Positions 52,501 through 56,201 of a DNA stretch of 64,000 bases are shown piece after piece. The first letter of the stretch is position 1; each line of letters begins with the position of its first letter. The stretch spans positions 6,014,001 through 6,078,000 of the forward strand of contig OX621255.1 of assembly GCA_951640165.1 (NCBI GenBank), in the 5' to 3' direction. The position numbers and the translations under genes are program-made. The stretch comes from Pseudoips prasinana (Eukaryota; Arthropoda; Insecta; Lepidoptera; Nolidae). The notes under the pieces are model-generated. The model was not told where the DNA came from. It made no database searches and worked only from the letters and a program-made list of their open reading frames with translations.

Positions 52501-53814
52501 GTTGCCCCAGAATATGAGACCATACCTAAGCACCGATGTAACGTATGCATGGTATGCAGTAAGGACAGCATCTTGATTCACTACCTTATATAGCATGTAA
52601 AGCGCGTACGAAAAACTATTTAATTTTTTGCATATATGGTCGACATGTGATTTCCAGTTCAAGTTTGAGTCAATATATAATCCTAGAAATTTCGTCTCTG
52701 CTGTAGTCTCAATTACTTTATGTCCATATTTTATATCCATGGTATTAGCATTATTAAGAGATCTATAATTATTTTTAAATGTCATTATATGGGTTTTGTC
52801 AAGATTTATGATTAAATTATTTGATGTCAACCAATCTATAATATTCACTAAATTACAATTTATGTCCATTTCTATACTTTTAGCGTCATTTTTTTGAGAA
52901 TAAATAACTGTGCTATCGTCAGCAAATAACACCATTGGGTGGTCAATTGCTCGGGGAAAATCATTTATATAAATAATAAATAATAAGGGACCTAAAACAC
53001 TACCTTGTGGCACTCCATATTCTATGAAACGTGTGGCTGATACATGATTATATTTGATTTTGGATTTGCTACATATTTTACTTATCTGCGTCATTTGATA
53101 TCTATTGCTTAAGAATTATTTTATTAAATTTAGGCAATTACCTCGTACACCATATGTATATAATTTACCTAATAGTATTTCATGGTCAACAAAATCAAAG
53201 GCTTTTGTAAGATCCATGTATAAAGCACTAACTTGTAACTTTTTATCCAAGTTGTCCATGACAATAGTGAGAAATTTGAAAATTGGCAAATTTATATTTC
53301 TATTTTTTCTGAAACCGGCTTGCTCATCACACAAAATATTATTAGCTTCTAAATAATCATATAGGCACTGATGTATATATTTTTCAAAATTTTTTGAAAA
53401 TATAAATTTATCTTAGTTTCGATCTTATTTCTTTTGACTTTATTTTATTTATACACTATTAATGTTACACTAAGTAGATGTGAAGCAGTAGTTGTAATTA
53501 CCTAGATGACCACCCTTCATAAAAAATATTCATACCTTTTTACATAACTGTACAAAAAGTTAGTTCTCCGTTAAGACTAACCGACCAAACCTCAACCAGG
53601 AAGACATTACATTATATTTTTCCTTCCAGGCAGCATAATGTTCTTCCTAACAATGTTCCTGATGGATGGTCCAGTTGAAAAGCCCGACGAGCCTACAAAC
53701 CCAACAAACAAGCCGAATGGCCTCGACAACCGAGCATTCACTCAAGACGAACTTCCCACAAGAAATGAAAGGAGGCAGGCAGTTCTACCAACCGCTCAAA
53801 GTGAAAGACTATAA
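22402..53814 (+). CDS. MFS transporter, spinster-like; 3' eight exons
   Basis: The exons are 22402-22545, 23759-24041, 25253-25358, 26414-26539, 44288-44426, 50295-50434, 51572-51769 and 53630-53814. All are bounded by GT-AG, and the phases join exactly to give a single 440-codon frame to TAA. The protein has two copies of MFS motif A, GVVADKYNRARV after the second helix of the N-half and GGVVSDKYVEKMG in the C-half. It also has the RALALSIFNWGIYGGYG helix and many hydrophobic segments, followed by a polar, acidic C-terminal tail (DEPTNPTNKPN). Such proteins move small organic solutes across membranes; the spinster group is placed in lysosomal or plasma membranes. The substrate cannot be read from sequence. 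The first detected codon follows an acceptor in phase 2 and corresponds to the loop before TM2, so TM1 and the start lie on unrecognised exons upstream. The specific family name is an inference. Confidence 0.85.
22566..22730 (+). repeat. Family E interspersed repeat
   Basis: GGGACTAGTCCCTCCCTCTT to TTGGATCCCGCAACGAATT recurs at 37957-38118 with high similarity. It sits just 20 bp inside the intron and is non-coding. Confidence 0.65.
22800..23110 (+). repeat. Family C tRNA-derived SINE
   Basis: Head GGTCTAGCGGTAGCGTG (box A) and GGGTTCAAATCCCGGG (box B), then CAGCCCAAAGTCTGGGAGTC and a 3' end with AAATTCGGC. A longer copy at 46620-46984 has the same order. The dispersed copies and the 300-bp body rule out a plain tRNA gene. 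Confidence 0.8.
23111..23502. other. Intronic DNA, nothing recognised
   Basis: No repeat family or coding pattern was recognised here. Confidence 0.4.
23503..23726 (-). repeat. Family A SINE close to an exon
   Basis: Reverse-oriented: head at 23726 (GACGGGCTAGTTGGCGTAG), box B GGTTCGATCCCCACC, body leftward. Only 32 bp separate it from the acceptor-proximal exon at 23759, so it has replaced much of the usual branch-point neighbourhood. Confidence 0.8.
23759..24041 (+). CDS. MFS transporter, second detected exon
   Basis: Acceptor CTTTCTTTCCTCCAG, donor GTGAGT. It encodes YNRARVLQIC (end of motif A), a helix LVFVIAILLMGTV, LRMVMAAGESGCNPLATGIL and LFPEHQRALALSIFNWGIYG. Phase 2 to phase 0. It is the most conserved part of the protein. 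Confidence 0.92.
24089..24204 (-). repeat. Family D SINE-like repeat, partial
   Basis: ATGCCACCCGCATAAAGTGT, GGACTCGCACCGACTAAACC and GGACTTCTTCTGGCGCCTG match the complete copy at 28701-28940, which lies in the same orientation. Confidence 0.7.
24205..24715. other. Intronic DNA, nothing recognised
   Basis: AT-rich, with no motif or repeat family that I can support. Confidence 0.4.
24716..25137 (+). repeat. Family B repeat split by an RTE fragment
   Basis: The family B body from CGTATGGGAAGTGGTTACCC runs to TGAGAACATCTAG (24891-24903) and ends with TGAGAGCATCTAG (25123-25135). The near-identical 13-mers flank an RTE tail, as expected for a target-site duplication. Confidence 0.75.
24904..25122 (+). 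mobile_element. RTE LINE 3' fragment with target duplication
   Basis: It encodes the C-terminal GRWGRKVLEW...RWTDDLVRVAGNRW segment and ends in GGCTGATATGATGATGATGA. It is nearly identical to the end of the 15702-16308 copy. It is flanked by a 13-bp duplication with one mismatch. Confidence 0.85.
25253..25358 (+). CDS. MFS transporter, third detected exon
   Basis: Acceptor CAACTTTCAG at 25243-25252, preferred over the upstream AACAG at 25238 because only the downstream one keeps the frame (SWRVCYYGAGIVGLVITLF). Donor GTAAGA. It encodes a transmembrane helix and the cytoplasmic LKEPSRTTIGEE that starts the central loop between the two halves. Confidence 0.9.
25441..25640 (+). repeat. SINE fragment (family A-like)
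   Basis: Box B CGGGTTCGATTCCTACTCGG is followed by a body with GTGTAATTTATCTATAAT and GGCTATGCTTAGTTTAGGAT. The head is truncated. Confidence 0.6.
25641..25904. other. Intronic DNA, nothing recognised
   Basis: No supported feature. Confidence 0.35.
25905..26341 (-). pseudogene. CR1-like LINE C-terminal fragment
   Basis: The - strand frame at 26098-26307 reads FKYSKNFVFQSPIRFYNKLP, then NDIRELSTNKFKRIIKAKLC, the LINE C-terminal pattern (F/W-N-x-LP...F-K-x2). The 3' UTR extends left to a TTTGAC-repeat tail near 25905. No RT core remains. Confidence 0.65.
26414..26539 (+). CDS. MFS transporter, fourth detected exon
   Basis: Acceptor TTTCTTCTCCCAG, donor GTAAGT. It encodes the polar central loop (GNTKAGDSTVESGKKMPQV) and the next helix start IWHVIAQPRIILLCLAASIR. 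Both splice sites are phase 1. Confidence 0.9.
26567..26877 (-). mobile_element. Non-autonomous Helitron, second family, 311 bp
   Basis: On the - strand it starts TCTATACAAATAAATAAAAT and ends with a CACGCGGACGAAGTCGCGGG hairpin, GCACAG and CTAG (forward 26567-26570). Flanks are A and T. It differs from the GCGGTTTTACCCGCG family at 7497 but shares the end structure. A short (GACA)n stretch lies inside. Confidence 0.85.
26878..27621. other. Intronic DNA, nothing recognised
   Basis: AT-rich; no repeat or coding pattern supported. Confidence 0.4.
27854..28100 (-). mobile_element. Helitron inserted inside a Helitron of the same family
   Basis: The inner copy runs from CTAACTGTGCCCCGCGG (CTAA in place of CTAG) to GTATAGA, with A at 27853 and T at 28101 contributed by the outer element. 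It has an internal deletion relative to the 301-bp copy. Confidence 0.85.
28122..28372 (-). repeat. tRNA-derived SINE (family A2) with poly(A)
   Basis: Head at 28372 (GACGGTCACCGTAGCCTAG) with box B GGTTCGAATCCCGG. The body is near-identical to 7137-7397, ending in a long A tract (forward T-run at about 28122-28143). Confidence 0.8.
28612..29284 (+). pseudogene. CR1-like LINE C-terminus, interrupted by a SINE
   Basis: The first part (28620-28700) reads DTIPNLSILQRAQNKIIKVL and FKYKYR. The frame resumes after 28952 (PTLKSLQRHKDN) and, after a one-base shift near 28990, continues with NTCLLVHKIVN, GAQLYNKLPKHVKD and FKKGLKKHIFEDLI to the stop at 29284. This is the C-terminal pattern of CR1-type LINE proteins. 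The split is exactly the family D SINE at 28701-28940. Confidence 0.7.
28701..28940 (-). repeat. Family D SINE with 12-bp target duplication
   Basis: TAAGTATCGCAC at 28689-28700 and 28941-28952 is a perfect duplication. The A tail is at the left (T-run after 28701), so the element is - strand. The body contains CGGACTCGCACCGACAAAAC reversed and a GC-rich end at 28900-28940. The open frames within it are incidental to its GC content. Confidence 0.88.
29440..29570 (+). pseudogene. RTE LINE 3' fragment
   Basis: GTGGGTCGCTGGAAACTGCT, then GATCTTTGGGGGAGGCC and GGCTGATATGATGATGATGA, the family's C-terminal codons and tail. About 130 bp only. Confidence 0.75.
29653..30280 (+). repeat. Lepidopteran GGGTTCCGTA repeat split by a Helitron
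   Basis: It starts AGGGTTCCGTAACCAAAGTG and ends GCGCGAGGCCTACTCGCCC plus TTGGCCGGTTTTT. The middle (TATCTCATGAACAGTG, GAAATTTTCACAGATG) is a widely dispersed lepidopteran repeat as I recall it. It is interrupted at 29894-30215. Confidence 0.65.
29894..30215 (-). mobile_element. Non-autonomous Helitron, third family, 322 bp
   Basis: On the - strand it starts TCTATATATATAAAAATGAA and ends ACAAGGTCTGTCGGGTCAG followed by CTAG (forward 29894-29897). Flanks are A (29893) and T (30216). The 3' hairpin is weaker than in the other families. Confidence 0.75.
30281..31509. repeat. Intronic DNA with a tandem-like duplication
   Basis: AATCGATTATCAACTGT...TTGCTCGATTATC...TTTTCTTTTTTTT at about 30628-30700 is repeated at about 30780-30850, and an inverted AAGCTTGATTCAATA pair lies near 30690-30755. 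No gene is seen in the remainder. Confidence 0.5.
31510..32076. mobile_element. MITE-like element with short TIRs, GC-rich core
   Basis: GCCACACTTAACGGAAATT at 31511 is inverted at 32052-32073 as AATTTCCGTCAAGTGTGGC, with one mismatch in the shared 18 bases. The core at 31800-32000 is GC-rich with many CG dinucleotides, unlike its surroundings, and yields overlapping open frames on both strands that show no protein family. Confidence 0.6.
32105..32235 (-). pseudogene. RTE LINE 3' fragment
   Basis: The forward text CATCATCATAATCATCATAT, then CAGCCGAAAGACGTCCAC and AGGCCTCCCCCAAGGATG, is the reversed RTE tail and C-terminal codons. Confidence 0.75.
32815..32985 (-). other. PHD-like zinc-finger segment of the pogo transposase
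   Basis: Pattern C-x2-C, C-x2-C, H-x2-C, C-x2-C with the tryptophan before the histidine (WAHEGC), ending at TGA 32815-32817. It is joined to the transposase by the SP-rich linker. It resembles plant homeodomain fingers that read histone tails; whether it does so here is unknown. Confidence 0.75.
32815..34650 (-). pseudogene. pogo-family transposase with C-terminal PHD-like finger
   Basis: Reading from about 34636: MPRDYKRTTNRQSWDTENM and AVQAVFDGTMG (psq HTH). After a frameshift near 34550: LLKYINQVPKSTLQDRV (end of HTH), GEDWLSGFMKRHPQLSLR (CENP-B-type DNA-binding region) and KIYNVDETGLTT (first catalytic Asp). After a second disruption near 34050: ALKGKKQVG, AAGNYIPPLLIFPRVRM, LLLLDGHSTHTKNL (second Asp) and HRLQPLDVSIMGPL (third acidic residue). 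A serine/proline-rich linker with AVSPADVMPIP follows. The last part, 32815-32985, encodes CLYCLEKYG, GWVQCIECKGWAHEGC and FVCMGC, a C4HC3 arrangement. The family excises and inserts DNA at TA sites. Two frameshifts and downstream changes make this copy inactive. Confidence 0.85.
35489..35728 (+). pseudogene. Transposon protein fragment with WA-x-NI-x-H motif
   Basis: The frame reads DESDIENYSNFQLHSDLRKW and AVKYNIRHTALNSLLEIL. The pattern L-x2-WA-x3-NI-x2-x-AL-x-x-LL-x-IL recurs at the start of insect transposon-associated proteins, some of which carry a DUF4806 domain; this match is from memory. It runs out after about 55 residues into an AT-rich tail, so it is at best one exon of a larger gene. 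Confidence 0.45.
35818..36156 (-). pseudogene. Hypothetical transposon ORF, coiled-coil-like
   Basis: An open frame of 112 codons without internal stop ends in GQIQQLQHGVKSIKEDIKTI and SNQNALYEFQTNMC. The heptad-like I/L spacing suggests a short coiled coil. No start codon at a sensible position is seen, so it would have to be an exon. It lies in the opposite orientation to the 35489-35728 frame. Function unknown. Confidence 0.35.
37264..37445 (-). pseudogene. RTE LINE 3' fragment in the pogo element
   Basis: The forward text begins (CAT)n and CAGCCGAAAGACGTCCACTG, running to GGGGGCCTGCCCACGCTGCG. This is the reversed RTE tail, inserted between the nested element and the right end of the pogo copy. 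Confidence 0.8.
37634..37956. other. Intronic DNA, nothing recognised
   Basis: AT-rich. No feature claimed. Confidence 0.35.
37957..38118 (+). repeat. Family E interspersed repeat
   Basis: GGGACTAGTCCATCCCTCTT to CTTGGATCCCGCAACGAATT is the same unit as 22566-22730, in the same orientation. Confidence 0.65.
38119..39050. other. Intronic DNA, nothing recognised
   Basis: AT-rich, with short open frames that lack codon structure or splice support. Confidence 0.35.
39051..39300 (+). repeat. Family A SINE
   Basis: Head GATGGGCCTGTTGGCGTGG, box B-like GCTTCAATTCCCACCC (diverged), body GAACATGTCTGTTTGTCCTG, tail near 39300. Confidence 0.75.
39395..39518. repeat. Two adjacent hairpins, one perfect with 25-bp arms
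   Basis: The first hairpin: ATAGGAAATGAGTG (39395-39408) pairs with CACTCATTTCCTAT (39438-39451), and an inner GTGGAGC/GCTCCAC stem lies at 39406-39423. The second: the 25-base arm at 39456-39480 (ATGTTAGGTGGGCCATGG...) is perfectly complementary to 39494-39518 with a 13-base loop. This could be a MITE remnant or a structured RNA. Confidence 0.8.
39708..39851 (-). repeat. Family A2 SINE fragment
   Basis: It contains GGACAACTAATACACTGCCATC and CACACAAAGATTTGTCC. A similar piece lies at 63622-63700. Its head is cut by the adjoining MITE at 39852. Confidence 0.55.
39852..40066. mobile_element. Fold-back MITE (CTACCGGCTAAGTCG family)
   Basis: Arms from GGGGCACTACCGGCTAAGTC to CCGGTTGGGCCCC. The centre is shortened relative to 20186-20425, having lost the GACGTCACATG part. 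The interruption lies within a family A2 SINE. Confidence 0.75.
40067..40421. other. Intronic DNA, SINE scrap only
   Basis: The right side of the interrupted SINE (GGGAATCGACCCCTCAAC) continues to about 40120. Nothing else is recognised. Confidence 0.4.
40422..40527. repeat. (TG)n microsatellite followed by a 20-bp perfect hairpin
   Basis: GTGTGT tract from about 40422 to 40465. Then ATTAAAATGCAATCACATAC (40480-40499) is perfectly complementary to GTATGTGATTGCATTTTAAT (40508-40527) with an 8-base loop. Confidence 0.85.
40528..42300. repeat. Intronic DNA with a short tandem duplication
   Basis: AACAGCATGAAGTTAGTTCT... at 41634-41664 is repeated at 41691-41721 (57-bp spacing), next to inverted TTTTTACGATGCG/CGCATCGTAAAAA. 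Near 41095-41215 a diverged family C SINE body (CCCAGAGTCTGGAAGTCAG) is seen. No gene. Confidence 0.5.
42301..42585 (+). mobile_element. Non-autonomous Helitron, 3'-truncated
   Basis: It starts TCTATACTTACATATAATAA after an A and follows the family to GAGCTGTGATAATTTATAAAG, then stops before the hairpin and CTAG end. Confidence 0.8.
42671..42850 (+). repeat. Family B interspersed repeat
   Basis: CGTATGGGCAGTGGTTACCC to the GACGGACCAGCGAGTACAAC end. An internal part is deleted relative to 1209-1447. Confidence 0.65.
42869..43020. mobile_element. Fold-back MITE with ~40-bp TIRs (CTACCCCAAT family)
   Basis: The left arm begins GTACAGATGCCAGCACATC and includes CTACCCCAATCTGTCAAA. The right arm is its inverted copy ending GCTGGCGTCTGTAC, with only two mismatches in about 40. 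The interior phrase AAAGTGAACCTTATGC is shared with 8490-8735 and 10437-10560. Confidence 0.85.
43021..43767. other. Intronic DNA, nothing recognised
   Basis: A TCTCTCTCGCCCCTACAGTA phrase recurs near 19965, suggesting another low-copy repeat. No gene. Confidence 0.4.
43768..43896. mobile_element. Short fold-back MITE
   Basis: TAGGTACACACGGCTACATA at the left is inverted as TATGTAGCCGTGTGTACCTA at the right, about 130 bp overall, with a second inner pair AGCTGA...TCAGCT. Non-coding. Confidence 0.8.
43973..44216 (-). repeat. Family B interspersed repeat, reverse copy
   Basis: CAGATGTTCTCACCGGTCCG to CCACTGCCCATACGATAAG. This is the most complete copy in the window. It ends 72 bp before the MFS exon at 44288. 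Confidence 0.7.
44288..44426 (+). CDS. MFS transporter, fifth detected exon
   Basis: Acceptor TTGTTCCCAG, donor GTAAGT. It encodes GGMTFAYNADLYYRDYFPDV (extracytoplasmic loop), the helix WWLFAVTVGIGSIGVVVGG and VVSDK, the start of the second motif A. Phase 1 to phase 2. The preceding intron is 17.7 kb. Confidence 0.92.
44878..45010 (+). repeat. SINE fragment
   Basis: Box B GTGGGTTCGATCCCCACC is followed by GTGTGATGGGCACGATTATT and a GTGTAATTTATCTGTAAT body typical of family A/A2. The head is incomplete. Confidence 0.55.
45183..45492 (-). mobile_element. Non-autonomous Helitron, complete length, decayed 3' end
   Basis: Forward CAAGCTGTGCCTCGCGG at 45183 is a mutated CTAGCTGTGCCCCGCGG. The TC end is at 45492 (GTATAGA). 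The body is close to the 7497 copy. Confidence 0.8.
45493..46619. other. Intronic DNA, nothing recognised
   Basis: AT-rich. No repeat family or exon supported. Confidence 0.4.
46620..46984 (+). repeat. Family C tRNA-derived SINE, longest copy
   Basis: Head TCGTCTAGCGGTAGCGTG, box B GGGTTCAAATCCCGGG, then a body with CAGCCCGAAGTCTGGAAGT, ATCGGATCATGAGAGTGATG and TGCGCACACACTTGTGCAC, and the 3' end GGCCAAAATTCGGCC. About 365 bp. Confidence 0.8.
47393..48073 (-). pseudogene. Helitron helicase, C-terminal part
   Basis: A 226-codon frame with RAILAPTNEIVGRINDQIM, VGVPVMLMRNLDPPRLCNGT, FPLKTAFAITINKAQGQTL and HGQLYVACSRVSKPQDLY, the motifs of the PIF1-like superfamily 1 helicase domain of Helitrons (motifs IV-VI, with the final Arg of CSRV). 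Helitron helicases unwind DNA during rolling-circle transposition. It stops normally at 47393 near KNVVYRNVLV. Upstream frame breaks separate it from 48215-48529. Confidence 0.88.
48215..48529 (-). pseudogene. Helitron helicase, central part
   Basis: LLVWDECTMSHKRAIEAF (Walker B, DEC) and VVLLAGDFRQTLPVIARGT (motif III) in one frame. The stretch between this and the downstream piece (48074-48214) still reads QAGQYAAALLKIGEDRM in another frame, so the gene was one unit broken by indels. Walker A and all N-terminal domains are absent. Confidence 0.85.
49061..49328. other. Intronic DNA, nothing recognised
   Basis: Contains only short TATAT runs. Confidence 0.35.
49329..49577. mobile_element. 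Fold-back MITE (CTACCGGCTAAGTCG family)
   Basis: GGGGCTCTACCGGCTAAGTC to GCCTGTAGAGCCCC palindrome, the same centre TTTATGAACTCTAATGTG in diverged form. Confidence 0.78.
49695..49860. mobile_element. Diverged relative of the fold-back MITE
   Basis: GGCGTTCATATAGATGAAG to TTCATCTATTTGAACGGCG palindrome with the shared TCGGCTTCAACGTTG and TTTATGACGTCACTTGTG core, but with different outer arms. It may be a subfamily. Confidence 0.7.
50295..50434 (+). CDS. MFS transporter, sixth detected exon
   Basis: Acceptor TTATTTTTACAG, donor GTAAGG. It encodes YVEKMGIRSRVLVLALSQLI, the rest of the second motif A and a helix, then PAFGSVVFGPLWAMITLAIS. Phase 2 to phase 1. Confidence 0.92.
50543..50751. mobile_element. 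Fold-back MITE (CTACCGGCTAAGTCG family), left end lost
   Basis: Core TCGGCTTAAACGTTGACAAT and CCATTTATGACGTCACATGT, right end GAGCCGGTAGAGC. The left arm begins only at AATAAAGG. It sits about 110 bp after the exon at 50295-50434. Confidence 0.75.
50752..50815 (-). pseudogene. Tiny LINE C-terminus remnant
   Basis: On the - strand: SSITRTAKQWNTLPNDAS, the W-N-x-LP signature of LINE C-termini. Only about 60 bp remain. Confidence 0.5.
50891..51138 (+). repeat. Family A SINE, head truncated
   Basis: From GGTAAATGATTTCCTTTCAC with box B GGGTTCGATTCCCAACC through the body to an ATT tail. Confidence 0.75.
51572..51769 (+). CDS. MFS transporter, seventh detected exon
   Basis: Acceptor TTTTCTTGCAG, donor GTAAGT. 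It encodes AEMWFGIVFAILVEIVPLSV, then RSTTVGVFLFVMNNVGGNLP (conserved helix 10-11 region) and YREAIMIFYAGFYGI. It is the longest well-conserved C-half exon. Confidence 0.93.
51900..53410 (-). mobile_element. 5'-truncated LINE, antisense in the last MFS intron
   Basis: Two adjoining frames on the - strand (53334-53116 and 53094-52099) carry an RT. The 3' UTR continues to a TTTGAATTTGAAATTTG tail near 51900. The element lies wholly in the intron between the exons at 51572 and 53630. Confidence 0.85.
52099..53334 (-). pseudogene. Reverse transcriptase of a CR1/Jockey-like LINE, frameshifted
   Basis: The first frame holds EQAGFRKNRNINLPIFKFL and LYMDLTKAFDFVDHEILLGK (first catalytic Asp). After a frameshift near 53105 come YGVPQGSVLGPLLFIIYIND, LFADDSTVIYSQ (FADD box near 52915-52929), the thumb FLGLYIDSNLNWKSHVDHIC and the C-terminal MAPRIFNKLPHNLADLKC to a K-rich tail and stop. 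The endonuclease is missing. The frameshift kills the copy. It is a different LINE family from the one at 4491-6558. Confidence 0.88.
53630..53814 (+). CDS. MFS transporter, last exon and stop
   Basis: Acceptor TTTTTCCTTCCAG. It encodes the final helix (SIMFFLTMFLMDGPV) and a polar cytoplasmic tail (KPDEPTNPTNKPNGLDNRAF) ending SERL and TAA at 53812-53814. Confidence 0.92.
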
Positions 53815-55740
53815 ACTGTATTATATTGGCAAAATTGTTAAATGAATCTCTTTGAAATGGTGAAAAAGGCATAAGAATAAGGTTGGTAATGAAAAATGGG
53901 TAAATTGGAATGACCAATCAAGATGTTTCCAAAGGCCAAGACAAATAGAAACTAGAAAGTAATGAGACATCCATATTTGTGATTTGGATGTAAAATGTGA
54001 GGTCGGTAGCGTTCTATTAAAACTTTTGAATTCAATGATATATTAATAAGCCAGTTTAATATGATAATAATATCGATCATATAAATAAAACAATACAATA
54101 GAAACAAAATATATAATGCGACTAAATTAAATTAATTAAGCATTTGAGTATGAACATACACTTGCATGGTTGAAAGACACAGCTTTAACGTTATAAAAAT
54201 CTAATTCGTAAGTGTAACTGGCTGGAATTCAATGTCAGCATCACTTACAATCATTTATAATATTTTTAATAGATAGTAATGCATAATAATCTAATAACCC
54301 AAATAATGTAGATATTTTCATTATATGAATCCGAAACAAAATTCACAAATCAATTTCATCGATTTTTTTGTTCATTTTATTATTGAATTCTTTCGAAGTT
54401 ACGCTACTTACTAACTTTCATTCAATATGGTATCGATGTTAGACGTTACCTATTATTTATTTTTAAATGACATTTTTGGGTTACCTATTGAAGGAAAACT
54501 ATGCTTTCTTTCCAAAGTTATATTTTATTAATTATGAATAGTTTTTTTCTTTAATTTAAGCGAAAAGGATAATACAAAGCCGTTGACTTTATCATAGCTC
54601 TCTTTGTCTCTCTTCTCCTTTTTAATTCTATATTTTAATCTCTATATTGATCTAAAATACTGCTACTACTACCTACATTGAAAATTAAATGAAATCCGCC
54701 TAAAATATAAATGTTCATTTTTCACATAAAAATATCTTGTGGCTGTGATTTTAAAGACAAAACTACGAGATATGCATGTTCCTCTAGCAATACGACGTGT
54801 AACATTATAAATGTAAAAGGTGTATTGAACCCCTTAAAATAGCGCAATCAACCGAGAAACTTATTTAATTTTGGTTGATTTTAGGTTGACTACCCATATA
54901 GATCGGAAACTGACGTTCTACATTTTGTTCATATGATGTCTTCAACTATATAGTACAAATGTTTTAAGGGTTGATTATTTTTTGATCTTTAAACATCATA
55001 CACTATGTTAAAAACAGTCAGCAAAATTACATTCCTCAAGACATTTAGTTCAGTTAAAGTATGTTAAAAAAAAATTTACACTTCCACTCGGTGCATTAAA
55101 GTTATACTAATAAAATCGCCTCTACAACATTTGTACATTGTTTTGGCGTTGAAGTTTTACCAATAACCATATATGCACAACATTCATAATGTGTGCTTTG
55201 AAGTTGTATAAATAAATACGTCTGCACAATATTACCTGTGCATTGAAGTAGTACCAATAATTGTGTCTCCACAACAAACATTAGATGTGCATTGAAGTTG
55301 TGCCAGTAAATATGTCTGCGTTACCTATTGAAGTTGTACTAGTAATTTTGTAAGCACGACAAACCATTACCTAAGTTATTTATAAGTAATGATATTCTGT
55401 AAAATGTTCCATTCATTTTTATTTTGAAGTGTACTACAATGAATCATCATTAGTAATAATAACTAATTATTTATAATACAGTTATCCAGAAAATGGTGCA
55501 TAATGAATTATGTATCTTGCTGCATTTAATTATATTTTAACAGTAATGTTATGAATTACGTAAATGTACAAGCAAATTAATAATTATTTCCAATTCCACC
55601 AAAGTGAAATAAAAGTGGGCAGCAAAAGATGCATTATAAACTTGAAACCAGTAAATTTCATAAACAAATGTAGTTACTTTTATGTGATAATGATCTTTTG
55701 TACATATTTATTTCTTAGTTAAGTGATTTTTGTAAATAAA
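53815..55740 (+). other. Putative 3' UTR of the MFS transporter gene
   Basis: There are no long open frames. AATAAA at 55735-55740 is the likely poly(A) signal, giving a UTR of about 1.9 kb. It holds the degenerate repeats at about 55085-55375. Earlier AATAAA-like hexamers exist, so shorter forms are possible. Confidence 0.6.
55085..55375 (+). repeat. Degenerate ~60-bp tandem repeats in the 3' UTR
   Basis: About five units share TGCATTGAAGTTGTACCAAT followed by AAATATGTCTGCACAACA, for instance at 55087, 55148, 55195, 55243, 55290 and 55325. The spacing varies (35-60 bp) and the sequences have drifted. Confidence 0.7.
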
Positions 55741-55767
55741 GTTTTTAATGTTTTTAAATGTTTTATT
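55735..55767. terminator. Converging poly(A) signals of two genes
   Basis: AATAAA on the + strand at 55735-55740 (MFS gene) and AATAAA on the - strand at 55762-55767 (forward TTTATT; CUSTOS-like gene). The two 3' ends therefore meet or overlap in this stretch. Confidence 0.6.
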
Positions 55768-55834
55768 TCTACCCCTTTAGTGTTTGCCAAAGAAATAATA
55801 CAGTATAATACAACCTTGATAAGTAATTAAAGTA

Positions 55835-56062
55835 GGGTATGTCGGAGTAAATCGACACTGAGGTCAAATCGTAAGAATTTCATTTTGTACGAATTTGGCC
55901 ATTTACTAAAATGCAATATACAAACATCATCCACAATTATATGAAGGCATTGTGTAAAATGTTGCTATCTCTAAAAAAAACTTTACCTTATTTATCAGAA
56001 TTAAAATCGAAGTGGGGTTTAACCATACTTTAACCCAGCGTCGATCGTACCCCAACATACCT
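55835..56062. mobile_element. pogo-like MITE at the end of the CUSTOS-like gene
   Basis: GGGTATGTCGGAGTAAATCGAC at the left (first 20 bases GGGTATGTCGGAGTAAATCG) pairs imperfectly with the right end, whose reverse reads AGGTATGTTGGGGTACGATC. TA occurs on both sides (55833-55834 and 56063-56064). The 228-bp element is non-coding. Its right end touches the gene's stop codon. Confidence 0.7.
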
Positions 56063-56201
56063 TATTCAACCACCGTCAAAACTTTACTGTGCTTCTGACC
56101 CTTATATTTAAATAGCTTTTCTTTTCTCCTTGATTTCCAACTTTCAGTTTCTTTCTTTGATAGAATATAATCACCACTAACCGCAACTGCGCTAACTTTA
56201 T
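56062..56201 (-). CDS. CUSTOS-like, exon 4 and stop
   Basis: Acceptor CTTTCAG at 56202-56208. It encodes DKVSAVAVSGDYILSKKETE and a basic tail ending KVLTVVE. The stop TAA is 56064-56062, straddling the MITE boundary. Confidence 0.75.
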
